A stretch of DNA of 64,000 nt from Burkholderiales bacterium (GTDB lineage: Bacteria > Pseudomonadota > Gammaproteobacteria > Burkholderiales > Ga0077523), in the NCBI GenBank assembly GCA_019747905.1, contig JAIEQG010000034.1, forward strand, positions 110,290 to 174,289, written 5' to 3'. Shown piece by piece: positions 25,873 to 33,868 of the stretch; position 1 is the stretch's first letter, and each line of letters opens with the position of its first letter. A model generated the notes under the pieces. That model was not told the DNA's origin. It did no database searches and saw only the letters and a list, made by a program, of their open reading frames with translations. Made by a program: the position numbers and the translations under genes.

Positions 25873-27239
25873 GCAGCCTCCCATCGTGCGACGCCTGCCT
25901 GCTCCAGATGGTGGGCGGCGCGCAGGCAAAGGTCTTCCCGCCACGGCGCCGCGATGAGCTGCACGCCGATCGGCAACGCGCTCACGCCGGCGATCGGCAC
26001 CGTCATCACGGGCAAGCCCACGCAAGAGATGGGTTGCGTGAGCAGGCCCAGGCTCGGCCGCAGCGGCAGCCGACTGCCTTGGAGTTCCAGCCATTCCGTG
26101 CCGAGCGGCTGCGCCACCACTGGCGTAGCCGGTGCGATCAGCACGTCGAACCGTGTGAACAGCTCGTGGCAGCGCCGGGCAAACCACGCGCGGACCTTCT
26201 GTGCCTTCACGTACCAGGCCGCCGGTGTCAACGCACCCGCGAGAAAGCGGTCGCGATTGAGCGGTTCGAATCCGTTGTACTCGCGCTGCAAGGTCTCCCG
26301 GTGCAGGCTGCCGCCTTCGGCAGCGGAAATCACGAACGCGGCGGCCCGCGCCCGTTCCACTTCCGGCAATTCCGCCACCGCCGCTCCCGCGAACGCATCC
26401 GCGGCCCGCCGGCTTGCCGCCTGGGCGTCGCTGCCCGCATAGGCATCGAAGTAACCGCCCAGCCGCGCGATGCGAAGCCCGCCGGCACCGCGCGCGAGTT
26501 CCGGCAGCACGGGCTCGACGGGTCGTTGCGCACACGCATGGTCCTCCGAGTCCGGCCCCTGCATCGCGTCGTAGCACGCCGTGACATCCTCGGTCCCCAT
26601 GCCGAACGCGCCCAGATGATCGAGGCTGTGGACGAAGGGAAAACTGCCGGTCCGGGGCAGGCGGCCGTAGGTCGGCTTCAACCCGAACACGCCGCACAGG
26701 GACGAGGGCACCCGGATCGAACCGTTGGTATCCGATCCGAGTGCAAGCGGGATCATGCCTGCCGCAACCGCCGCCGCGGAACCGCCCGACGAACCGCCGG
26801 CACTGCGCTTAGGGTCGCGCGGATTGCGCGTCGGACCGTACCCGGTGTTCTCGGTGGTGAAGCCATAGGCATACGCGTCCATGTTGAGCATCCCCACCAG
26901 GATCGCGCCAGCCTCGCGCATGCGCGCCACCAACGTCGCGTCGCGGGCCGCGGGTGAGCGCTGCTCGTGCAGGCGCGACCCGGCCAGAGTCGCATGCCCG
27001 TTCACGTCGAACAGGTTCTTGACTGCGTAGGGCACTCCGGCCAGCGGCGGCAACGTTCGCCCTGCGGCCTTCGAAGCGTCGATGGCTGCGGCCTCGCGTC
27101 GCGCCCGCTCGGCCGTGACGGCAGTGAACGCGTTGATCGCTCCGTCGCACGCGTGGATGCGTGCCAGCGTGGCCTCCAGCACCGATGTCGCCGTCGCGCC
27201 GCCGGAGCGGATCGCGCTCACGATCTCCAAGGCCTTCAT
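25869..27239 (-). CDS. atzE: AtzE-like amidase (amidase signature family)
   Basis: A 456-residue amidase signature enzyme with the Ser-cisSer-Lys triad: Lys in [12 protein letters not shown] (about 75), Ser in [14 protein letters not shown] (about 150) and Ser in [14 protein letters not shown] (about 175). Overlap with an AtzG-like small gene upstream and an AtzH-like gene downstream points to AtzE, 1-carboxybiuret hydrolase, which removes ammonia from carboxybiuret after ring opening of cyanuric acid. A general allophanate/amide hydrolase remains possible. Both junctions are ATGA overlaps. Confidence 0.88.
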   Translation of the reverse strand: MKALEIVSAIRSGGATATSVLEATLARIHACDGAINAFTAVTAERARREAAAIDASKAAGRTLPPLAGVPYAVKNLFDVNGHATLAGSRLHEQRSPAARDATLVARMREAGAILVGMLNMDAYAYGFTTENTGYGPTRNPRDPKRSAGGSSGGSAAAVAAGMIPLALGSDTNGSIRVPSSLCGVFGLKPTYGRLPRTGSFPFVHSLDHLGAFGMGTEDVTACYDAMQGPDSEDHACAQRPVEPVLPELARGAGGLRIARLGGYFDAYAGSDAQAASRRAADAFAGAAVAELPEVERARAAAFVISAAEGGSLHRETLQREYNGFEPLNRDRFLAGALTPAAWYVKAQKVRAWFARRCHELFTRFDVLIAPATPVVAQPLGTEWLELQGSRLPLRPSLGLLTQPISCVGLPVMTVPIAGVSALPIGVQLIAAPWREDLCLRAAHHLEQAGVARWEAA

Positions 27240-27418
27240 GGCCGGAACAGCGGGGCCGGCTCGGCGGACTCGGGCAGGTCGAACTCCATCAGCAGCTCGG
27301 CCATCTCCGCGGTGCGCGCGAAGATGGCGGCGACTCGGGTGATCTGTTCAGCGCTCAGCGCGAAGCCCTGGGCACCGGCGACGACCTCTACGTAGGCGGT
27401 GGTTTCATCCGCGGTCAT
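27236..27418 (-). CDS. atzG: AtzG-like amidase adaptor (DUF4089)
   Basis: Only 60 residues, hidden inside a longer shadow ORF (27236..27913) in the track. It reads [20 protein letters not shown] and then [19 protein letters not shown], the DUF4089/AtzG pattern. AtzG is a small helical subunit that binds and stabilises AtzE. The start ATG at 27418 overlaps the upstream hydrolase stop as ATGA, and its own stop overlaps the amidase ATG as ATGA. This perfect four-base coupling on both sides is what makes the short gene convincing. Confidence 0.85.
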   Translation of the reverse strand: MTADETTAYVEVVAGAQGFALSAEQITRVAAIFARTAEMAELLMEFDLPESAEPAPLFRP

Positions 27419-28092
27419 CGGTGAACGCCATTCATTGCCGCAGCCAGTTCGTCGCACGTGGCACTCCAGCCGACGATGGCCCCCTGCGCGCGGATCATGT
27501 CCAATGCCGCACGCTTGAACTCGGGAAAGTAGCTCTCGGTGGCGTCTTCCACCACCAGGCATTCGTAGCCGCGGTCGTTCGCCTCGCGCATGCTGGTCTG
27601 CACGCACACTTCGGTGGTCACACCGGCGAACAACAGATGGGTGATGCCCTTGAGGCGCAGGATGTCGCCGAGCGCCGTGGCGTAGAAGGCACCCTTGCCG
27701 GGCTTGTCGATCACGATCTCCCCCGCGAGCGGAGCCACCGCGGGCAGGATGTCGTTGCCCGGCTCGCCGGCAACGAGGATGCGCCCCATGGGACCGGTAT
27801 CGCCGATGCGCAGCTTCGCATCGCCGCGGTTGCGTTTGGAAGGGGGGCAGTCGGACAGGTCGGCACGGTGCGCCTCGCGGGTGTGGACGATGAGCATACC
27901 CGATGCGCGGCACACGTCGAGCAGCCGCCGCACGGTAGGCACGATGCCCTCGAGCAGGCTGACGTCGTTGCCGAGGGCATCACCGAACCCGCCACGTTCG
28001 ATGAAGTCACGCTGCATGTCGATCACCACCAGCGCCGTCACGGCGGGATCGAACCGGTAGGCGAACGGACGCGCGGCGACGGTGTGCATCAT
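27415..28092 (-). CDS. isochorismatase-family cysteine hydrolase, biuret hydrolase-like
   Basis: A 225-residue cysteine hydrolase of the isochorismatase superfamily. Catalytic Asp is in [11 protein letters not shown] (about 35), Lys in [18 protein letters not shown] (about 138) and Cys in [15 protein letters not shown] (about 170). The KGAFY segment and the Atz neighbours favour a biuret amidohydrolase-type enzyme, which would make allophanate and ammonia; ureidoacrylate or other amide hydrolases are alternatives. The start at 28092 follows AGGAG eight bases upstream. It is the first gene of the four-gene unit. Confidence 0.85.
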   Translation of the reverse strand: MMHTVAARPFAYRFDPAVTALVVIDMQRDFIERGGFGDALGNDVSLLEGIVPTVRRLLDVCRASGMLIVHTREAHRADLSDCPPSKRNRGDAKLRIGDTGPMGRILVAGEPGNDILPAVAPLAGEIVIDKPGKGAFYATALGDILRLKGITHLLFAGVTTEVCVQTSMREANDRGYECLVVEDATESYFPEFKRAALDMIRAQGAIVGWSATCDELAAAMNGVHR

Positions 28093-28370
28093 GATGTCGA
28101 CTCCTGGAGCGATAGTGGAAAGCGGCAAACGCGGCTCATCGGTGCGCGGGCAACACCGGATCGCGGCGCTGCCTCCTGTCACTCGAGGCCGACGCGAGTG
28201 ATCCGCCCGCGTGAGCGCAAGCCACGTGCCCAGCCCAGGAGAATCGCCGCGAGAACCGCGCGGATACTGGATATGCGTCGGTTACGAGCGATGCTTGGAC
28301 GGCCGGGGCACGCATCGCCGTCGTGCGTGACGCCCCGAGAGCGCTCGGCTTTGGTGCGTGCTACCGGAGG
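28093..28370. other. intergenic leader of the hydrolase/atz unit
   Basis: Part of a 436-bp gene-free stretch (28093-28528). Apart from the AGGAG ribosome-binding site next to 28092, no convincing ORF, promoter hexamers or regulator site could be picked out by eye. The rest of the gap is the palindromic element listed next. Confidence 0.5.
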
Positions 28371-28532
28371 CTAGGGCCTGTCAACAATTAGAACGGACCT
28401 GCGTGACCTCCATGACGAGCGCAATCAAGGCGCAAAGCACAGCTGGGGCAGGACCCCCAGCGAGCATTTGTAACGCGGAGTGCGCGCGTCATGGAGGATC
28501 ACCCGAAGGGCTGGGGGCTATGAAGGCCCTAG
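28371..28532. repeat. MITE-like palindromic element ending inside the EAL gene stop codon
   Basis: The terminal inverted repeats are CTAGGGCCT (28371-28379) and AGGCCCTAG (28524-28532). A second inner pair is CCTCCATGACG (about 28408) and CGTCATGGAGG (about 28488). The 162-bp span has no ORF of its own. The right terminus supplies the TAG stop of the minus-strand GGDEF/EAL gene. Size and nested inverted ends fit a non-autonomous mobile element or an extragenic palindrome; no target-site duplication was identified. Confidence 0.55.
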
Positions 28533-29947
28533 ATGCCGAAGCGCGTTGCAAACTCTTCGGCCCGCACCGGCTTGCCGAAGAAATAGCCCTGCGCGCGATC
28601 GCAACCCCAGGCCCGCAGCGCTGCGAGATCCCGTCCGGTCTCGACCCCTTCGGCGATGACGTCCATGCCGAGGTTCCGCGCGAGCCGCACGATGGCGAGC
28701 ACGATCGCCCCATTGTCGGAGCGATTGGCAAGACCTCGGACGAACGACTGGTCGATCTTCACCACGTGCACCGGCAGCCGCGTCAAGTAGCTGAGGCTCG
28801 CATAGCCGGTACCGAAATCATCGATCGCCAGGCGTACACCGCTCGCCTTCAACCGTTCGAGCGCCGCCACGACGCCGTCGGCATCGTCCATCACGGCGCT
28901 CTCGGTGAGTTCGAGTTCGATCCATGCCGGATCCACGCGATGCGCGTGCAGGATGTCGAGGATGCGCTGCGCGAGATCGGGCTCGCGGAACTGCCGCGCC
29001 GACACGTTGACGCCCACCTGCATCTCGAGCCCGCGGTCGCGCCACCGGCGCACCTGCTCGCACGCCGCCCGCAGCACCCACTCGCCGATCGGCACGATGC
29101 AGCCGTCGGCCTCGGCCAGCGGAATGAACCGCGCCGGTTCCACCAGGCCCAGTTCCGGGTGGCGCCAACGCAGCAGCGCCTCGGCGCCCGTGATGCGTCC
29201 GTCTGCCAGGTCGAACTTGGCCTGGTAGTGAAGTTCCAGTTCGTTCCGCGCGATGGCGGAGCGCAATCCGGCGCGCAACAGCGTCTGGGCATCGGTGCCG
29301 TTGCGGGTCCGGGTCTGCACCGACCGGAACGCGTTCGGGCCCGCACGCCGCGCAGCGCTCAACGCCTGTTCGGCGCGCCGCAGCAACTCGTCGGGCCGGG
29401 TCGCATCGCGCGGGAACGTGCTGGCACCGATAGCGGCGCTCACGTGCACAGCCGCGTTGCCCAGGTAGAACGGGCGCGAGAGCACGTTGAGCACGCGATT
29501 CGCACAGCGCCGGGCAGCACTGGTAGCGGCGACACCGGCCACCATCACCGCATAGGAATGCGCCGAAACGCGGGCCACGCTGCCCGCACCGACGGCGGCG
29601 CCCAGCAGGCGATCCTCCAGTTGCAGGCCGAGCGCATCGGCATCGCTGCGCCGCAGCCGTCCGCTGCCGGTGGAATAGTCGTCGATGCCGATCAACAGCA
29701 GGACCACGTCGTGGTGCGCTCGATGCGCAGCGGCGAGCGTCTCGCCCACCCGGTCGAGGGTGACCAGGCGGTCGGGCAGATCGGCCGGCAACCCGCGCCG
29801 CGAGGGGGGCTGCACTTCACGATAGGTCTCGCGCCCGAACTCCGGCACCGTATCGGTGCCCTCAGGAGCGACGTTGCCCTCGCCCGCCGGCGACAGTAAA
29901 TCGGGCTCTGCCCGCGGCGAGCCTCCGTACAACGCGAGCGGCTTCAA
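28529..29947 (-). CDS. cyclic-di-GMP phosphodiesterase: degenerate GGDEF plus intact EAL domain
   Basis: A cytoplasmic protein with a GGDEF-like domain followed by an EAL domain. The GGDEF loop reads RVSAHSYAVM, so the cyclase signature is lost. The EAL domain looks active: TGAEALLRWRHPELG, NVSARQF, ELTESAVMDD, IDDFGTGYASLSYL, KIDQSFVRG and AEGVET are all present. Expected activity is hydrolysis of c-di-GMP, perhaps with GTP sensing by the dead GGDEF part. The start is uncertain: the track's 30151 start would run into larA and an AT-richer promoter region, so the TTG at 29947 is given as a guess. No membrane segment is visible. Confidence 0.85.
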   Translation of the reverse strand: MKPLALYGGSPRAEPDLLSPAGEGNVAPEGTDTVPEFGRETYREVQPPSRRGLPADLPDRLVTLDRVGETLAAAHRAHHDVVLLLIGIDDYSTGSGRLRRSDADALGLQLEDRLLGAAVGAGSVARVSAHSYAVMVAGVAATSAARRCANRVLNVLSRPFYLGNAAVHVSAAIGASTFPRDATRPDELLRRAEQALSAARRAGPNAFRSVQTRTRNGTDAQTLLRAGLRSAIARNELELHYQAKFDLADGRITGAEALLRWRHPELGLVEPARFIPLAEADGCIVPIGEWVLRAACEQVRRWRDRGLEMQVGVNVSARQFREPDLAQRILDILHAHRVDPAWIELELTESAVMDDADGVVAALERLKASGVRLAIDDFGTGYASLSYLTRLPVHVVKIDQSFVRGLANRSDNGAIVLAIVRLARNLGMDVIAEGVETGRDLAALRAWGCDRAQGYFFGKPVRAEEFATRFGI

Positions 29948-30070
29948 CGTTGTTGTTGTGTGGCGCAGATAGGATGCACGAGCAGGATTGCAATGTATTC
30001 CGCGGCTTATTGCAAGTAGTTTAAGTGAAATCTCCCGCCGGATCACAAATCCGCCGGCTCCATCCCGGGC

Positions 30071-30099
30071 ATTCCGAGCCTCGGCAGCGGTGCTATAGT
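30071..30099 (+). promoter_or_regulatory. possible sigma-70 promoter for larA
   Basis: TATAGT (30094-30099) is a good -10 box 35 bases before the larA ATG. The matching -35 position reads ATTCCG at a 17-base gap, which is weak. It lies in the least GC-rich intergenic stretch of the area. Confidence 0.35.
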
Positions 30100-30134
30100 C
30101 CCGCGAGACGGCTTCCCCGATGGCAGGTAACCCC

Positions 30135-31421
30135 ATGAAAATAGAACTCAATTATGGCCGCGGCACGCTGAGCGTCGGGCTTCCGGAAGGCGTCCGGGCA
30201 AGCGTCATCCGCAAACCCGAGATGCCCGTCCTGCCCGCCCCGGTCGACGCCGTCGAACAAGCCCTCGCCGCACCCGTGCACTCGCGATCCTTGCTCGACG
30301 AGGCTCGCGGCAAGCGCAGCGCCTGCATCCTGATCTGCGACATCACGCGCCCCGTGCCCAACGGACTGCTGCTGGGTCCACTCGTAAGGCAACTGCTCGC
30401 TGCGGGTATCGATCGCTCGAACATCACGGTGCTGGTGGCCACCGGCCTGCACCGACCGAACCTCGGGGCCGAGCTGGAAGAGCTGGTCGGCGATCCGTGG
30501 GTGCTCTCGACAGTGCGCGTCGAGAACCACTACGCCCGCAACGACGAGGATCACGTCGACCTCGGACGTACACCCCATGGCACCGCGGTCAAGCTCGACC
30601 GGCGCTTCGTGGAGGCCGACGTGAAGATCGTGACCGGTCTGGTGGAGCCGCACTTCATGGCCGGCTATTCCGGCGGACGCAAGGTCATCGCACCGGGCAT
30701 CGCGCACCAGGAAACCATCACCACCTTCCACAGCCACCGCTTCATGGCCGATCCGAAGGCGGAGAACTGCATCCTCGAGGGCAATCCGCTGCATCGCGAA
30801 CAGGTCGCCATCGTGCGCATGCTGGGGCCGGTACTCGCCGTGAACACGGTGCTCGACGAGCATCGCCGGCTCTCCTTCGTGAATTTCGGCGGAGTCATCG
30901 AAAGCCACCTCGCCGCCGTCGAATTCATCCGCGGCTACGCGCAGGTGGCGGTGCCGCGCCGGTTCAAGACGGTGGTGACGAGCGCCGCCGGCTACCCGCT
31001 CGACAAGACCTACTACCAGACGGTCAAGGGCATGGTGGCGCCGATGGACATACTCGAGCCCGGCGGGAACCTCGTGATCGCGTCCGAGTGCTCCGAGGGC
31101 ATGGGTTCGGAGGAATTCGTCGAGGCACAGCGACGTCTCATCGCGCTGGGTGCCGACGGCTTCCTGCGCGACATCGAGGCGAAGCGCTACGCCGACATCG
31201 ACGAGTGGCAGACCCAGATGCAGGTGAAGCCCATGCAGGTCGGCGCCGTGCACCTCTACGCGGGCGGGCTCAAGGCGGAAGATCGGCTGCTGACCGGCGT
31301 GAACAATGTGACGTCCGTGGAAGCGGCGATCGAAGCGAGTGTGCGCAGCACAGGCGACCCGGAAGTGGCCGTCATTCCCGAAGGGCCCTACGTCGTGCCA
31401 GTCTTCCGAGCGGCTGCATAA
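30135..31421 (+). CDS. larA: nickel-pincer-dependent LarA-family racemase
   Basis: A 428-residue enzyme of the lactate racemase (LarA) family, which uses the nickel-pincer nucleotide cofactor. Landmarks match: CDITRPVPN (Asp about 69), GLHRPN, HFMAGYSGGRKVIAPG (His about 173, cofactor-attaching Lys about 183) and FHSHRFM (His about 199). Many LarA homologues act on 2-hydroxyacids other than lactate, so the substrate is open. ATG 30135 is preferred over 30120 because it starts with the conserved MKIELNYG. No larB, larC or larE cofactor genes occur in the window; they would have to be elsewhere. Confidence 0.9.
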   Translation: MKIELNYGRGTLSVGLPEGVRASVIRKPEMPVLPAPVDAVEQALAAPVHSRSLLDEARGKRSACILICDITRPVPNGLLLGPLVRQLLAAGIDRSNITVLVATGLHRPNLGAELEELVGDPWVLSTVRVENHYARNDEDHVDLGRTPHGTAVKLDRRFVEADVKIVTGLVEPHFMAGYSGGRKVIAPGIAHQETITTFHSHRFMADPKAENCILEGNPLHREQVAIVRMLGPVLAVNTVLDEHRRLSFVNFGGVIESHLAAVEFIRGYAQVAVPRRFKTVVTSAAGYPLDKTYYQTVKGMVAPMDILEPGGNLVIASECSEGMGSEEFVEAQRRLIALGADGFLRDIEAKRYADIDEWQTQMQVKPMQVGAVHLYAGGLKAEDRLLTGVNNVTSVEAAIEASVRSTGDPEVAVIPEGPYVVPVFRAAA

Positions 31422-31508
31422 GGTGAGAACCCCCCCGACGGGCCTGCGGCCCCTCCCTCAAGAGGGCTGAGCGGGCTTCGTGGAACTGAGCGAGCCACCC
31501 CACCGACC

Positions 31509-31946
31509 ATGAGCGGCGCGACCGGATCCAAGGCCGGCCGCCCGTTCTCCGCCGGGGTGGTGGTGGTCCGGCGCTTCGACGGAGAGTGGCGATACCTGCT
31601 GCTGCGTTCGTTCCAGTACTGGGATTTCCCCAAGGGCGGAGTGGAGCCGGGCGAGGCGCCGCTGGCTGCCGCGGTGCGCGAAACACTCGAGGAGGCCGGG
31701 CTGTCCGGGCTGGCGTTCCACTGGGGCGAGGACTACATCGAGACCGAGCCATACAGCAGGGGCAAGGTGGCCCGCTACTATCTGGCGGAAAGCCCCGCGG
31801 GCGAGGTGGTCCTGCACCCGTCGCCCCTGCTGGGGCGGCCCGAACACGAAGAATTCCGCTGGCTCTCGGTGCGCGCCGCACGCAAGTTGCTCGTCCCGCG
31901 CGTTCGGCGAGTGCTCGATTGGGCCCACGACAAGTTGGCCGTCTGA
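31509..31946 (+). CDS. Nudix hydrolase
   Basis: A 145-residue Nudix enzyme. The Nudix box GGVEPGEAPLAAAVRETLEE fits GX5EX7REUXEEXGU with all metal-binding glutamates. The opening AGVVVVRRFDGEWRYLLLRS and FPKGG resemble the diadenosine polyphosphate hydrolase branch of the family (NudT2-like). It lies 87 bp after larA; the gap holds GC-rich inverted sequence (CCCTC/GAGGG). The substrate is not deducible. Confidence 0.9.
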   Translation: MSGATGSKAGRPFSAGVVVVRRFDGEWRYLLLRSFQYWDFPKGGVEPGEAPLAAAVRETLEEAGLSGLAFHWGEDYIETEPYSRGKVARYYLAESPAGEVVLHPSPLLGRPEHEEFRWLSVRAARKLLVPRVRRVLDWAHDKLAV

Positions 31947-32136
31947 CCCCTCAGCGGCACTTTCCGCACCGCGGTGTAGCTGATCGGAGACATTTGGGGT
32001 ATTCCATCCGCGGGGGTGATGCAAGTATCCTTGGGCATTACGGAACTTCGGCCAGGCCGGATGGCCCAATGCGCCCGGTTGCCCTCTGCGGCACTGCAGC
32101 GCGAGCGGGCTACCCCCGCCACCGCCCCACACCTCC

Positions 32137-32445
32137 TTGATTTCGTCCCTCCCCCGCCGCATCCGTCCCCGCAACGCTCTCGACTGGTGTCTCGCATGCC
32201 TCGCGGCGCTGATGTTCTGCGTGGTGGTGCTGGGGCCGCAGGACATCGGCGACGACGCACCGTCGTCGAACATCGCGACCGTGGTGGACATCGAGATCAA
32301 TGACATCGACCAGGAATCGCTCGGCCTGAGTTGCGCCGACCCGACGGAACGCGCCGCCAGCAAGGCGGATTGCCACGACCCTTCGGTATCCGTGAAGATC
32401 GTGACGCGCGTGCCCGCCCCGCCCGACCGACCGCCGTCCGCGTAG
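32137..32445 (+). CDS. small putative membrane protein upstream of RND efflux genes
   Basis: A 102-residue ORF, if the TTG at 32137 is used. It has one hydrophobic helix (WCLACLAALMFCVVVLG), then an acidic stretch (DIGDDAPSSN, VVDIEINDID) and two cysteines (SCADPTERAASKADCHD). The Asp/Cys/His pattern could bind metal, and small metal-binding proteins precede czcCBA-type genes elsewhere, but I do not recognise a family. There is no ribosome-binding site before the TTG. The gene itself is uncertain. Confidence 0.4.
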   Translation: MISSLPRRIRPRNALDWCLACLAALMFCVVVLGPQDIGDDAPSSNIATVVDIEINDIDQESLGLSCADPTERAASKADCHDPSVSVKIVTRVPAPPDRPPSA

Positions 32446-32611
32446 TGAACCGCCGCCGGCCCGCTCCGTGGCCGTCGGTGGTGTCGGATCCGTGCGCTTC
32501 GAATCGATCGCCGCTGTGGCAGCGGCGACCACACTCAACCCGCCGATCCGTGCCGGACCGCATCTTGCATACGGCGCGAGATCTTTCTGCAGTTCCCTGG
32601 CCCTCATCGAG

Positions 32612-33868
32612 ATGAAATCTTTTCGTAGTTCGACCGGCATGCGCCTGGCCGCGACACTGATGCTGGCCTCGTGTGCTGGCGCGTTGCACGCCGAGTCGCT
32701 CGGCCTCGACCGGGCCCTCGAACTCGCCGAGCGGTACAGCCCGCGATTGCAGATCGCACTTGCCCAGGTCGAGCGCGCGCGCAGCGGCATCCGCACGGCG
32801 CGCGCCTACCCCAACCCGGAGTTCGAGATCCTGACGGGCCAGGTCCGGGCCCGCGTGCCGGGCTTGCGCTCCGGTCAGGGCACCAGCATCAGCATCGGCC
32901 AGACCATCGACCTGCCCAACCAGCGCACGCCACGCATCAACGCGGCCGAGGCCGGCCTCGAGGGCAGCCGCTACGCGCACCAGGAAGCACGCCTGCTGCT
33001 GCGGGCCGACGTGAAGCAGGCCTTCTACACTGTTCTACGGCGCCGGGCGGAGTACGAACTCGCACTCGACAATCAGAAGCTGCTCGAGCAGATCAAGAAC
33101 CGGATCGAGCTGCGCGTCAAGGTGGGCGAAGGGGCACGCTTCGAGCTCGTGCGGGCCGAGGCGGAACTGTCGAGCGCGGTCAATCAATCGAACAGCGCGA
33201 AACTGCGCGTGACCCAGGCGCTGGCTCAGTTGCGGGTGCTGATCGGCGCCCCCCTGCCGGCCGACACCGACGTGACCGGGGATCTCGAGGCAGTCACCGC
33301 CACGGATGACCTGGAGACATTGCGCAAGCGCGTGATGGAGCGCTATCCGGCAGTCCTGCAGGCGCAGATGAACGTGAAACAGGCGGAGCAGCGGCTCGAG
33401 GCCGAGCGCGCGCTGCGCACGCCGCGACCCACGCTGTTCGCCGGCGTCGACCAGGATCCCGAGCAGCGCCAGGGCATCTTCGGCGTGTCGGTCCCGATTC
33501 CGCTGTGGGACCAGCGCCAGGGGCCCATCGGCGAATCGGTCGCCCTGTTCCAGCAAGCCACGTCGCAGGCCGAGCTGACCCGCCTCGAAGTCACCGGCGA
33601 CCTCGAGGTGAACTACAACCGCCTCAAGGTCTCCGCGCAGCAGATCGCGGCGTTCGAGGGCGGCTTGCTCAAGCAGGCGGAGAGCGCCCTGCGGGTGGCC
33701 GAGGCGGCGTTCCGCTTCGGCGAGCGTGGCTTCATCGAGGTGCTGGACGCGCAGCGCGTGCTGCGTACTGTCCGCGCCGACTTCCTCAACGCTCGATTCG
33801 AAAAACAGGCCGCGGCGATCGAAATCGATCGCCTCACCGCCAAGGACTTGCCCGGAGAAACGAAGTGA
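32612..33868 (+). CDS. outer-membrane efflux protein, TolC/CzcC family
   Basis: About 418 residues forming the outer-membrane channel of a heavy-metal RND pump. The signal peptide (MRLAATLMLASCAGALHA) is followed by two halves of the OEP repeat with long coiled-coil helices: LALDRALELAER-like start, YPNPEFEI, AEAELSSAVNQSNSAKLRV and the second-half RYPAVLQAQMNVKQAEQRLEAERA. IPLWDQRQGPIGE is typical of CzcC. The start is either ATG 32612 or 32639; the track's 32468 start adds non-signal sequence. The stop overlaps the GTG of the adaptor gene. Confidence 0.9.
   Translation: MKSFRSSTGMRLAATLMLASCAGALHAESLGLDRALELAERYSPRLQIALAQVERARSGIRTARAYPNPEFEILTGQVRARVPGLRSGQGTSISIGQTIDLPNQRTPRINAAEAGLEGSRYAHQEARLLLRADVKQAFYTVLRRRAEYELALDNQKLLEQIKNRIELRVKVGEGARFELVRAEAELSSAVNQSNSAKLRVTQALAQLRVLIGAPLPADTDVTGDLEAVTATDDLETLRKRVMERYPAVLQAQMNVKQAEQRLEAERALRTPRPTLFAGVDQDPEQRQGIFGVSVPIPLWDQRQGPIGESVALFQQATSQAELTRLEVTGDLEVNYNRLKVSAQQIAAFEGGLLKQAESALRVAEAAFRFGERGFIEVLDAQRVLRTVRADFLNARFEKQAAAIEIDRLTAKDLPGETK

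Noticed and set aside
27421-28374. 317-residue plus-strand ORF opposite the cysteine hydrolase
   Set aside because: Antisense shadow; the minus frame has the Asp-Lys-Cys triad and ATGA coupling to its neighbours.
32110-32140. Perfect AAGGAGGT on the minus strand near 32131-32138
   Set aside because: No start codon with a sensible minus-strand gene follows; the minus ORFs there are shadows of the Nudix gene region, so it is probably chance.
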